A DNA stretch of 64,000 nt from positions 479,559,375 to 479,623,374 of the forward strand of contig CM041776.1 in assembly GCA_023374045.1 (NCBI GenBank), read 5' to 3'. Shown here in pieces: positions 19,984-31,300 of the stretch. Made by a program: the position numbers and the translations under genes. Origin of the DNA: Limonium bicolor. Lineage: Eukaryota; Streptophyta; Magnoliopsida; Caryophyllales; Plumbaginaceae. The notes beneath the pieces were generated by a model. The model was not told where the DNA came from. It worked only from the letters and a program-made list of their open reading frames with translations, and did not search any database. Position 1 is the first letter of the stretch. Each line of letters starts with the position of its first letter.

Positions 19984-20757
19984 GCAACCCACACAGGGTG
20001 CGACCCCGTTCCGAACAAAAAGCCATTTTCCCCTTCTAAGGTGGTTCTCATATCTCTCAAAACACACAAACCTCCTTAGGTTCCCACAAACTTCAAACCA
20101 TCATACTCCAAGTCTTGTCTATTCACTCAACCTCGGGCTCTTCCCAATCTTCATTCTATACTCATCCGAGTTCACCAACTCCTCCCCTTGGCGCTAGCTC
20201 GGTAGAAAAGCTCGCCTCATCCATTCTCTTTCTCTCTTCCTGTCCTAATCCTATCCTTTGGCTTTAACTGAATCTCTCTAATAAGGTTTTAAGGAAGGCA
20301 ATCCCGACAATTGGAGACCGAGGTTTCCACGGCACCAATCCGAAGTCGTGGTCGTTGCCACTTCTGAGGGGTGTAACCCAGTGCGAACCCACAACAGAAT
20401 CTCTGCAAATGACCAGATAGTCCCTATCCATAGGCAATAAATCATCAGAGTCAATTAACGGTTTCTTAGAACCCTTCTCCTCCCTTCCTAGTTCCTTAGG
20501 TCAAACTAGGTGGCGACTCTAGTCAATTCCGCCTTATAGAGGCATAAGTCCGCGTGGAGCCCATTGAGAGCGGGTGTAGTGTTCACTAACCCCCCCTTTA
20601 TGCTTTCTGGGAAAGACGGACGATAGAGTAGGTATTTGAGGGCTGCCATGAATAACGGGTTTTCACCCTCCACAGAATGGCATTTCATAGGCTCTAGGCA
20701 TCTTAGTCAGATCATATTTGCATAGACCCCCCTCATACCGAAAAATCACCTTCCACA

Positions 20758-21276
20758 CCCGACAAAGCTATGAGGTCGAAACTGAGACCGGGCTGTTATG
20801 CCTAGTATTAGCTAGGGATTTATTTAATGATGTATTGATTTGTATAAGGGTTGTAGCCATTTGAATTGCTGGTGTACCAAGAGGTACACCCTTATGTACT
20901 TGGAAGCACGTAGAATTGTGAGAACATGGGTAGGAGGCTAGACTCTTAATGAGTATGTATAGACATGTGGAAGATGTTGTACTTTGGTATTGTACTTTAG
21001 GAAACTCGGTGTATTGTATGGTAAGTATTGAGCAATGTAATGAATGGAGGATTGTATGTACTCGGTTTGTAATTGAAGTGTGGATTGTATTTTGATTAGT
21101 ACTCGGATATTCCGGTCCATCAAACCAATGCTGTAATGGAAGTAGGCCTTGTTAGTCACGTGGGTGGCTAACGGCATTGTATCACCCACCGCTGTGTGAG
21201 GAATTATCCGCTGCGTATGTATGTAGGTACAAGATGATTAGACGGTAATGACGGGATTAGCGGTAGGGGTGTTACA
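20758..21276 (+). repeat. Element A 5' LTR, 3' tail
   Basis: Begins CCCGACAAAGCTATGAGG right after the Ogre-like LTR and ends GGGGTGTTACA. The matching uninterrupted context at 43055-43070 reads CAGGTACCCGACAAAG, which shows where the Ogre-like element split this LTR. The rest lies left of the window. Confidence 0.9.
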
Positions 21277-21281
21277 AAAAG

Positions 21282-21306
21282 TGGTATCAGAGCGACGTAT
21301 CGCTCT
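21282..21306 (+). promoter_or_regulatory. Element A PBS with overlapping hairpin
   Basis: TGGTATCAGAGC (21282-21293) matches the initiator tRNA-Met 3' end and lies five bases (AAAAG) after the LTR end. AGAGCGA (21289-21295) pairs perfectly with TCGCTCT (21300-21306), so the PBS 3' half sits in a stem. Confidence 0.88.
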
Positions 21307-22022
21307 GATGACTGGAAATACCGAGCTTAGGAAATACCGAGTTAGGAATTAGAAGCTTAGGGATAAGGGCTGAGCGATAGCGGGAAGATACGCTAGTTAG
21401 GAACTCTTGGTGTGTACCGGATACCTACAACATCAGACCCGCCCTCCATATCCCCCATTGTATTACTTGGGAAAGAACGCCAGAGAGAAGGAAAGTCCTC
21501 CCATACTCGTTAAAACCTGATCTGGCAGTTGTGAAATAATCCTAAGGGAAACAAGAACCTATCATACAGTAGATTCCAAGAATTGGAAATCCCGGATATA
21601 GTCCCCGGTCGAGCAACAATATCTGTACTTAATAACGGTCGAATAAGTACCCTAACCATAAGGAGATTGCAACTTATGATAGCACGGGGCGACATGCTTA
21701 GCAGTCGCAAGAACCTGGCTGGTCAAGCAGCAGGACGAGAAGCACCAATCGTGCAATGAAACAGAATAATGAGCAGTAATGAAACCCAAGACACAAGTCT
21801 GCGGGATAGTAGTAGCTAGATAATATCACTAATGGTATACTACCTGACTAAGGACGTAGTCGGGAGTGGTTAACTCCAAAACTATAATGCCAAGAGGTTA
21901 CAATACCTGGCCGACATAGCTCAGACTGCTACGAGAACATTCACAGGATATAATCCGACAGGACTATAGAAGTAGTGCCTAAACAAGCTGAGGCTCGGTA
22001 ACCATGGTAAACGTGTGGGAAC
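21307..22022 (+). other. Element A internal region, left part (non-coding)
   Basis: No protein motif in any frame. It aligns by eye with 39827-40420 of element B (for example GCTTGGGAAAGAACGCCAGAGAG-type blocks near 21470 and 39985), with mixed substitutions and indels and no codon pattern. The last five bases, GGAAC (22018-22022), are the TSD of the solo LTR. Confidence 0.6.
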
Positions 22023-22587
22023 TGTAGACACCAAAAATTCTCACCCCATAAAGCAATAAATTCAGACATATAAATAAAATAAGAGGGTCGTCGCCTCTCT
22101 TTTCAAAACTCATTCATGTGCATACCAAAATGAAACTGTCATTTTATGACAACTTTTTTAAAATAAATTTTCAAAGCATCCGATTTCAAATCCATCCATT
22201 TGCGTTACTTACTTATTTTACCATTTTATTTTCGATTTATTTCATGTTAGTCGGTTCCGTTTTATTTACTTATTTTATTTTCCTATTCGTGTTAGCTCGG
22301 TTCATGCTATTTCGTTTCTTGTTTATCTTATCTCATTTCATTTTATTGATACTTTTACTTGTATTCTATTTATTAGTATTTGTTTTTATTTTGTATTTAT
22401 CGTTATTATTTGCATCATTTTACGTACATTTTCACCATTATATCCCATAATTTCATGCCATCAGATGAACTCTTTCATTGTATTGTATACTTTCTTGTAA
22501 AAACAACAACATTTTTAGAGAAGCCATTCAATTTGAATTAGAACAATAGTATTATTTCCCTCATTTATTTGTTGAATTCTACATTGT

Positions 22588-22650
22588 TATAATTTGTTAG
22601 TGTATCCCTCAATGCATCACTTAGTCTTGAGTTCGAATCCCAGCGAGAGC
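22588..22650 (+). other. tRNA-like cassette 1 in the solo LTR
   Basis: B-box GTTCGAATC at 22631-22639 within TTGAGTTCGAATCCCAGCGA, followed by GCGTTTTTTGCTTC. The A-box side is decayed. Same position as 14740-14815 in the other LTR. Confidence 0.5.
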
Positions 22651-22719
22651 GTTTTTTGCTTCTTTATTTTTAACTTTTGTCACGGCTTAAAAACAGTGTA
22701 TCTCCATGTATCTACCAAG

Positions 22720-22794
22720 TCATGTAACAACAGAGTTGGTTATTGCCTATTTGGAAGAGGGGAGATACCTGGGTTCAAATCCTGGTGAGAGCAC
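22720..22794 (+). other. tRNA-like cassette 2 in the solo LTR
   Basis: CAGAGTTGGTTATTGC resembles a D-arm. B-box GTTCAAATC is at 22773-22781 inside CCTGGGTTCAAATCCTGGTG, where a T-stem can form with G-U pairs. Positionally equivalent to 14888-14960. Confidence 0.55.
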
Positions 22795-22899
22795 ACTGCT
22801 CAATTTTGCTTCTTTTTCGTGATCCTCTTCAACCCAAACTCAAAATCCGGCCCTAAATTAATTCTAGCCCAACACCAATCCCAAAACCCTAGTTTTCTA

Positions 22900-23137
22900 C
22901 TCCCTCTGTCCCACCTTGACCGTCCTATTTACTATTTGGACATGTCGTTTGACTTCAATTTTTAACATATAAGATAAATTAATTTTGAAAATTTAAGTTT
23001 TGCATATGATTCCTTACATGATAAACTATATAATACAAAATTTAGTTTTATAAAATTATTTTACCTTATATGTTTAATATTGAGATGGAAAAACGTGCCA
23101 AAAAGCAAACAGGACACTTATGACGGGACGGAGGTAG
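22900..23137. mobile_element. Stowaway-like MITE, TSD TA
   Basis: Terminal inverted repeats CTCCCTCTGTCCC and GGGACGGAGGTAG (one-base differences) are typical of Stowaway Tc1/mariner MITEs. TA flanks both sides (22898-22899 and 23138-23139). It is absent from the equivalent place in LTR 14138-20757, so it entered after the families split. It ends five bases before the LTR TATA-like box. Confidence 0.88.
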
Positions 23138-23142
23138 TATTC

Positions 23143-23149
23143 TATAAAG
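23143..23149 (+). promoter_or_regulatory. Candidate TATA box of the solo LTR
   Basis: TATAAAG followed by CACAAACCCTACAGTAG, matching the context of the TATA-like box at 15096. Confidence 0.55.
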
Positions 23150-25604
23150 ACAGGCACAAACCCTACAGTAGTGGATCGGAGGAAAACGAGCCGACAACAT
23201 AAACCCACAATTTTTTCTTGGAAGCCACCCTTCAGTATTTTCTTTCTATTCTAAAAATTATCCCCACGATTCTTCAATTCCCATACCAGAAGCTTCAAAC
23301 CTTCCAGAGCATACCCAACGATCAAAAATTTCATCGAGCTCTCCCTGGTTTAAACGCTTTCGAACGCTGAATCCCAGATTACCACCATCTCCTTCATCTC
23401 CACTCGAAATCATCCCCATCTTTCGACCGTCAGCTCTTCCTCATTTCGTGAGGAAACTCGTCATCCACACCACTCCATTCTTCGGAAGAATTCGCCCCAA
23501 TTTCCTCCCCCAATCTTTGATCGGTCAGTGGAGTAAGTGAGACCCATCGTTCCATCTGCACTCGAATCTCTTTCTCTCTCATATGTATCTTCGTTTTTTT
23601 TGTTTTCCCAACCAAAGGAACCAAACTGGTGATGGTTAGAGGAAACGTGGCTCGATCGGGATCTTGTTCCCGTAGTATGAGCTTATTCTCATTTTTTTCT
23701 CTTCCTGTACCTCTCCTCTTCATCTATTTTTTGTTTACCTGCATTTAGTTTGAAAGCCCTTGACCCTCACTGTGTATGTCAATCATAGACGAGTGTCGAG
23801 ATTGCTACGATTTTGATTTTATTAAAGCACTTCGAATCCCCCTCTCGTTCTGATTTGTGAGCTTGGGACGGTTTTGTTGAGATCAAATCGACGCTGGTTT
23901 TGTCCTTGTGTATCCATTTATTTTTCTGCATTTTTACTGCCATCCCACATATACTGAGATTTCATTCCGGTTACTACTTCTCTTTCGCTTTATTGTTCTA
24001 TGTTCTGTCATCTGAAGCTTGACTTGTAGGCGCGTACTGAACAAACCAAACCCATCGTTTGGTTTTGAAACTCACCAAACTAGCTAGACTCACATTTCTA
24101 TTTATGTGTGAAGTCTGGTGTATGTTTGAAGCTCTCGGTGGGCACCATGAGCTATACCTGTCATTTAACATGTTTTGTTTTAGAGTGTTTTCTTGGTCAT
24201 TTGTAGGGGCTCTTTCTCTTCTCTAGTTGTTCACGTTTACTAACTTGGTTAAGTTCAATTTCTCTTGATCAGATTGAATGATTGTGCAATTTTATCCATG
24301 CTTATGCGATCATAAGGCAATGGTTATACCTGAGGTTCTACCTTTCTTCTCGATGGAATGAACACACTAAAATAGGCTGCGCCCTGTACCTTTACTTTCT
24401 CTATGTCCATTCGGTTATACTGGTCATTTAACATGTTTTATTTCGGTGTTTGTCTCTTGATCATTTACAGGTGACTTTTGTCTGCAAAACTGGTACCAAT
24501 TTCTAACCGAGATAGTTGCAGTTTCTGTAAAAAATGTTGTGTTGAAATACTATGGCAAAGATGTGTTTCCATCCGTTGGTTTTGATCTCTCTGTGCCCAT
24601 ACTTGCATCTAGTCTTTGTGTTCTGTACTCAAATGCCGATGTTTTTAGTACATAGGTTACTGCAAATTTTATGTGTAGATATGTATTATATTTACCTTCC
24701 TGTTGGGTAGATGAGTTTTAGTCTCTAAGAAGATGATACACATGTTATATCCATCTTCCTGCCAAATATACCATGTGCTTAATCGATCACTAATCCAAAA
24801 TTGAGATGGAAAACTTCTTGTGAATAAACGTAATTGAAACAAGCTGGTTTGGGCAACTTTGTTTAGGTATGATAAATGTTTGAGTTTGGTTAATTTAGGC
24901 TCTATTTTTTTGTTTCATTTAGAACCTTCATCGGTTCTGCTGCAACAATTAACCAAGTTGTTTCATTGAGTTTGGTTTACGGTTATCACCCATTCTGGTC
25001 CATTGTTCTTCGCATGGCCTTGCTTTCTGAACTAATTCATGTATTATAAGCGGGTATGATGTGCAGTTGATTTTATCACAAATTTTACTTCATTTCCCTG
25101 TATTTTTTCTGATTACATTAATAAGCCCTAGTTATCGCCCTAGGACCTTTTGACTAACAGAAAAGCTTCGGATGCATTATTGCTTCACACCTAACGGGTC
25201 TCTCATTCATTTTGTGGGGTAGTAATCTCTTATAGCTTCAGAAAACATCCAAACCACCTTTATATGTATGTAAGAACAAAAACTTCAAAAAAACAAGCCC
25301 TTAAGGGTAGTTTAGGAGGGCTTAGGATGCGAGACCACCCTATGCCTAACGGTCTCTCATTCGTTTTTGTGGGTGGAATCCTCCATTGCCTTCACACACC
25401 CCCTAATCAAGAGTTAATAAACCAATCAATAAATTGATCCATCTCACTTGTTAATATCTCACCAATCAAGCTCAAAATCAATAAGCCCCATCTTTGGCTT
25501 TTCTCAAAAGCCCAAATTGTTTCAATAAAAAGCCCAAGCCCAAAAAAAAAACATGTCAAGCCCAACATTCAAATCCAAATCCAAACCCAAGATCCAACTT
25601 AACC

Positions 25605-25965
25605 CAAGGCCCAATCCGGCCCGAAACCTCAAACAAGGCCCAATCTGGCCTGAAACCTCAAACAAGGCCCAATCTGGCCAGAACCTCAACAAGGCCCAAT
25701 CTGGCCTAAAACCTCAAACAAGGCCTAATCTGGCCGAAACCTCAAATAGGCCCAATCCGGCCCAAAACCTCAAACAAGGCCCAATCTGGCCCGAAACCTT
25801 AAACAACCCAATCTGGCCCGAAACCTCAAACAAGGCCCAATCTGGCCCGAAACCTCAAACAAGGCCCAATCCGGCCCAAAACCTCAAACAAGGCCCAATC
25901 AGGCCCGAAACCTCAAACAAGGCCCAATTCGGCCCAAAACCTCAAACAAGGCCCAATCTGGTCCA
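25605..25965. repeat. 29-bp GGCCCAATCTGGCCC array
   Basis: Unit AAGGCCCAATC(T/C)GGCCC plus GAAACCTCAAAC, about 12 copies with short deletions. It occupies the position of the GGCCCA arrays in the other LTR but has a different unit, so the two arrays expanded independently from GGCCCA-rich seed sequence. Proline-rich frames here are by-products. Confidence 0.88.
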
Positions 25966-26521
25966 ACTTCAACCCGGTCCAACTTTGACCTTATCCCAAA
26001 TGTTGACCATGACCCAAATGACCTTGACCCAACTTTGACCTGACCCATTTTCCCAGCACGATTCAATTTAATCCAATTCAAACTCAATCCCATTTAAACT
26101 CAAATTGTAGATTCCATCCAAACTCCAAAAATAAAAAAAACATTCCTCATTATCCAGCTTTAATTCAAAAATCCTGAAAATCTCTTTTCTCAAATTTTCA
26201 AACAATCATTTTATTCAAACTTCATCAAGTTTTCAAAAGAAACCATTTTGTGGAATTTTAAAGGAAAAACTCTTCTCACATCACAGAAAACTCTTCTCAA
26301 ATGCAGAAAGTTCTTCTCACATATACAGAAAGTTTTCTCCTAAAAACATTTCCCAAAATCAGTGTTTCTTTATTGAGAATTTCGAACATATTCAAAAGTT
26401 TTCAAACTTAGTTTTCAACTCGAATAAACTATTTTCGGGGAACAAGAAATGTCTGACCCCTTCAAAACATTTCCTTCCTGGTTAGAACTTCATTTGTCTC
26501 CCTTTCTAAAATGAAAATCCA

Positions 26522-26680
26522 AGGCAGGGCACTGGGGTCATAACCTCCCTTGTCGCAGTCTGGATCTCTTTAGGCGGGGCATTAGGGCGACAAACCTCCC
26601 CAATTGTAGCCTAGATTTTTACAAGGCGGGGTGCTAGGGAAGTAACGACCTTCCTAGTCGCAGCCGGGATTTTAGAATCG
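26522..26680. repeat. Three-copy AGGCGGGG repeat (solo LTR)
   Basis: Equivalent of 19150-19310; the first copy has AGGCAGGGC. Confidence 0.75.
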
Positions 26681-27398
26681 TCAAACTCCCTTCCACTCGA
26701 TTCCAGTATTTTTGATTTTTTAATGTTTTAAACCCCGGAGTTAGAGACGTTATTAGGGTTTGATCAAGAACATCTCATTCATGGTGTTTCTCTCTAAATC
26801 CTATTTTTTGACATAAATTCATTGCCCCATCTTTCGAGCCTCGACACTTACCATTAATTAAGTGTCGTGTTCGAGGGGGTACATAGGGTAATCCCTCGGG
26901 ATTATCCGCCCTTTTACAACAAAAAAAATGGTTTTTCGATTTTAAAAACTTTAAGGACGGTTTTGACAATCATTCCTCCAAACAATTCTGTCCACCATCA
27001 TCTCACTTTAAATTCGAAATATCCCAAAACATCAACCCTTTCAGAATCTCAAATCCGAAAAACCCGGGATCTCTACCCAAACTTCAATTGCCTCGCACAC
27101 TCGAATCATTATCCAAGCTCCAAATCACTCCAAACTGAAATCGTCTCCCAAATTTGACTCCTCTCTAACTTCTAATGTCTCACAGGCCCGGACGCCTCAC
27201 AGACTCAAACATCTCAATTTCTCCACCATTTTAAGATTCAAGCGTCTCACAGACCCGAGCGCCTCACAGGCCTTGACATCCCATTACTCCCACTACATGA
27301 ACATCCCAACCGCCTCATAGACCCAAGCGTCTCACAGACTAATCTCTCACACCCAAAACTTCAAACCCTTTAAAACTTCCAAAACCCAAAAATGTGAA

Positions 27399-27602
27399 CT
27401 ATGTAAGGTCTGATCTCAACAGGATTGAGTACGTAGGCAACCCATACAGGGTGCGACCCCACAAAAATACCCTTTTTTACTCAGCCAGCTCACCTCCAAA
27501 CAATCTCATGCACTCCCGACCCTCGATTACCTCAAAAAACCCAATCATCCTAAAGCCTTGAACTACGTAAGGTCTGATCTCAACAGGGAGTTGAGTACGT
27601 AG
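27399..27602 (+). other. Hairpin motif copies 3 and 4 (tandem)
   Basis: Copy 3 (27399-27436) is CTATGTA...TACGTAG with a shortened inner stem. Copy 4 (27563-27602) keeps perfect CTACGTA/TACGTAG arms. Both are followed by GGCA(A/G)CCCAT and, further on, AGGGTGC(G/A)ACCCC. The other LTR has one copy only, so a local duplication occurred here. Confidence 0.7.
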
Positions 27603-28367
27603 GCAGCCCATCTAGGGTGCAACCCCATTCCAATCTAAAAAACCCTTTTCCCCTTCTTCTAAGGTGGCTCTCATATCTCTCAAACCTTCTTTAGCTCCCA
27701 TAAACTTTAAACCATCAGATTTCAAGTCTTGTCTATTCACTCCACCTCAAACTTCTCCCCAATCTTCAATCTATACTCATTCGAATTCCCTAAATCCTCT
27801 TCATTTGGCGCTAGCTTGGCAGAAAAGCTCGCCTCATCCACTCTCTCTCTTCCCGTCCTAATCCTATCCTTGGCTCTTAAATGAATCTCTATAATAAGGT
27901 TTTGAAAGAAGGCAATCCCTACAATTGGAGACCGAGGTTTCCCCGGGCACCAATCCGAAGTCGTGGTCGTTGCCACTTCCAAGGGGTGTAACCCAGTGCG
28001 AACCCACAATAAATCTCTGTAATGGCCAGATAAGCCTTATCCATAGGCAACAAATCATCAGGGTCAATTAACGGTTCTTAGAACCCGATCTTCCTTCCTA
28101 GTTATCATAGGTCAAATTAGGTGGCAACTCTAGTCAATTCCGCCTTATAGAGGCATAAGTCCGCGTGGAGCCCATCGAGAGCGGGTGTAGTGCTCACTAG
28201 CATTCCCCATAAGCTTTCCGGGAAAGACAGACAATATAGTGGGTAATTGAGGGATGTGAGAATAACGGGTTTTTACCCTCCACAGAATGACAATTTCTAG
28301 GATCTAGACTTCTTAGTCAGACCATACTTAGATAGACCCCCCTCATACTGAAAAATCACCCTCCACA

Positions 28368-31300
28368 GGAACGAGCAACAAGGAAAACACAGAACACATA
28401 AATAGGGATCTCCAAGGATTGGAGAAGCACCCGGATCACTGACAGCCACGTCAAGATCACTAAGAAGTTGCTCAGAAGATTGATTAACCCAAGTAAAGGA
28501 TCAGTGGATCAATGGAAGAGCCAACAAGGTACCGAATACACAAGGAAACAATACCGTGATCAGTATAGGTTAACCTAAAAACCACCAATACCACGCACTT
28601 GCCACGACAAGTGCAGTAATAACAGGAGTATTCAGGAAGACTTTTAGCAACAACATGTACTTAGTAAAGTACCGTGATCACAATGAAGTAACCACAAGAT
28701 CACAAATCCTAAGGATTTGAAGAATACAACCTTGGAAGGACCTAACGGTCCAACCATTGCAGTAAGGAATATACCAGTCAGCAAGCAGCTAGACTTGGTC
28801 AGAATCAACATGCATTGAAATGCCATGCAGATCTTTCGTTCAAGCCCAAAATTTTCTTTTAAAACTCAAATAATTCATTTAAACCCCTAGAAGATTCACA
28901 ATAAGCTATCATAGGACGATATAAGAGGAGTCGACAACAGGATACTTCACCTAGGCGTGTGACGAACACTACGAGTGTACAAAATGAGATGTGGGACGAC
29001 CGCACTCCGATAGGAGCTTGCGGGCCTGATAGACCTACTTGTATGATGGTCAGGTAAGTAGCAATGTATCATTATGGTACCCCACATATGTATACAAGTG
29101 GTGTACAGAACATGAGAAGTAGTTGACTCCGTTCTACGGACGGCAAAGTAAGTTCAAACCAGAACAGTTGGACACCTCGGACGATTGAAGAGGAAGAACG
29201 CAGCTAAGCTAACGAGTATAAAGAAATAAGAGAATACATCTAAGGAGAACGAATAAGGGTTAGATAGTGCAGGGGGCACAAAATGGTAAGTATATACATT
29301 GGGTATTTCTCAAAGATTCAAAGTAAGTGCATGATAGCTGGAAGAAACCCAGCCCCAAACAATAAGACAGATGCCTAACATGGACGTTAATGCTCAATGA
29401 ACAGGATAGAATTCCCAGAACAATCATCATGGCTACCGGGAATATTATTCTGCACCAAAGAGGATGTTTGACCCGGTCTAGAACACAAGGAGAAAGTATC
29501 AACAGTCTACCCGAGAACGGGAGACACTATAACTCTAAATGGGGTAGTTCAAGTACGATACCGCAAGTCGGTGTAGTTGACACAATAGATCATAAACATT
29601 AGTCAAATGTAATGGCGTAATCTAACAACACCTAGGAGCAATCCTTGAAGGGTGACCGAGTCAACAACAGCTGGACGAAGTGTCGGGATAAGAACACGGG
29701 AGCTAGAATGAACACTCGGTTAGGACACCGAAGGGATTTCACTTAATAGGAAATACCCCAAATCATTACGAGGCACTGATTAATATCATATTGCCTAAGG
29801 TGCTTCCCATGAACAGAAGCGTGATGTAACGACCGTGTCATGGAGCCCAGTACCACCTTCAAACCATTGACGGTATACGGAGAAATAGAAACTCGTATAA
29901 ACAACCCACGAAGAGCATAGCTCGAAGCAATATGGCTTAAAAACCATGAACCAACCACGTCAAGATGACTTAAATGGTTGCAAACCCCCGATAAAGAATA
30001 AGAAGAACTGTCGGAAATGGAAACTAGTAAGGGGAAGAAATGTTACTTCCTACAATGAGTGGAGCGACAATCGAATCCCTCGATTTGAATTCAATGTAAT
30101 GAGTAGCTTGGAGTAAAAACTACCTCAGTGTCAATGTCACTAGAGCACCAGCCTAGTATACGGTAGACAAGGCTTTTAGTTACCACTCATGCCCTCTATA
30201 GTAGTAATAGCATAGAGGCATAAGAATTTAGATAATGACAACACCAAGCTAGCCACACTTGGGCACTATGAGGAATCAGAAGAGTGAAGATACCACTCGT
30301 CATCATAAGGCCGCCAATGCGGTGATTATGCGAACCCTTAGAGAAGGCTTCCACCTAGTATAATGTCAAACTTGTGCATGTAAGTATTGCCAAGAGACAA
30401 TTGAACAAGGAAGCAAGATTTCCAAACTAGTATGACTAGAAGAGAGCTTTGGTAGCAACTGTTGAAAACTGAAAGAGTAGTCTGTCTAGAAGCAAACACT
30501 GGAGGTGTCCAATATGGATTGTGGAAGGATAACGCCCGAAGAGCATAGAGACTTTAAGGAGTAGTATACTTTGTAGTCAACCAAGTAAATAACGAGCCAA
30601 GGTCTAATGGTGGAAATACACGAGTGGAAACTAACATGGTGAACCCTCGTGAGGATTGTGAGTGGAGTAAACCCCTCAATAAGAACTTTCATCTGTCAGT
30701 GATGGTTTACTCTTCTATTAGAGAATGGGACTCGTAACCCCTGGAGTTTCCTTGGGATGTTCCAATAATGTGCATAGAGAAGAAAGGATGCACGACCAGA
30801 CGCTACACCCACCCAATGCCAATAGAAGGAAATGAACGTAAAAAACAAGCAATGTGAGTGCGTATTTTGACACATCAAATGACCAACACTCAAAGGAGCT
30901 GGTGATCCAATACTTCATCCTTGGTCAACCAAGTCACGTGAAACGATGTCATAAGTGATGCGAGAATGTGAGGTAAGCTAACCTACACATGAACCCAAAT
31001 GAAAGAAGAACATCTTCACATTAAGGTATCAACATTGTGGTATGCTACAACAATCACTATACACACGCATCTAGAAACTTCTAGTGTGTTTGCACCACGA
31101 AGGAATTGAATACAAAATATAACATTGGAGCGTACAGTTGAGGAATGGTGTAAATGGAAATGGCCATGAGTAAAGGCAAGCTACCACAGTAGTAGAGGCC
31201 GTGAGAACGATGTTGTATAACTAGTAAGAACATGGTGCGCAACAAGAGACCACGATGAGAATGTAGTTAGACCATAATATGGGAAACAAACCATGAGCTG

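Larger units (their letters stand above)
1..20757 (+). mobile_element. Tat/Ogre-like Ty3/gypsy retrotransposon, 3' part (interrupted)
   Basis: The window opens inside this element. It shows the integrase C-terminus, a long non-coding 3' region, a polypurine tract and a complete 6.6-kb 3' LTR starting TGTAGACACC and ending CCACA. The 2021-11696 element is inserted in its 3' region, so its own sequence here is 1-2020 plus 11697-20757. The Tat/Ogre assignment rests on the integrase GPY/F-like block, the very large LTR and the PPT ending GGGGAGCCATC; it is inference from family knowledge. Its 3' end joins an element-A LTR at CAGGTA/CCCGA, a site intact at 43055-43066, so it was inserted in the 5' LTR of element A. 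The presumed TSD is CCCGA, but the left flank lies outside the window. Confidence 0.85.
14138..20757 (+). repeat. 3' LTR of the Ogre-like element (6.6 kb)
   Basis: Starts TGTAGACACCAAAAATTCTC and ends AATCACCTTCCACA. It is collinear with the solo LTR 22023-28367 along its whole length but clearly diverged, so the two come from different insertions. In order it contains: a T-rich segment, two tRNA-like cassettes, a TATA-like box, GGCCCA-rich arrays, a TTGACC-rich array, a three-copy AGGCGGGG repeat, the CTACGTA hairpin and the GGTGGCGACTC segment near the end. Short open frames inside it are repeat by-products. Confidence 0.88.
22023..28367 (+). mobile_element. Solo LTR of an Ogre-like element (6.3 kb), TSD GGAAC
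   Basis: Starts TGTAGACACC and ends ATCACCCTCCACA, flanked on both sides by GGAAC (22018-22022 and 28368-28372). There is no internal region, PBS or PPT, so this is the product of LTR-LTR recombination. It is collinear with 14138-20757 but has its own Stowaway insertion and different repeat counts. It splits the interior of element A. Confidence 0.92.
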
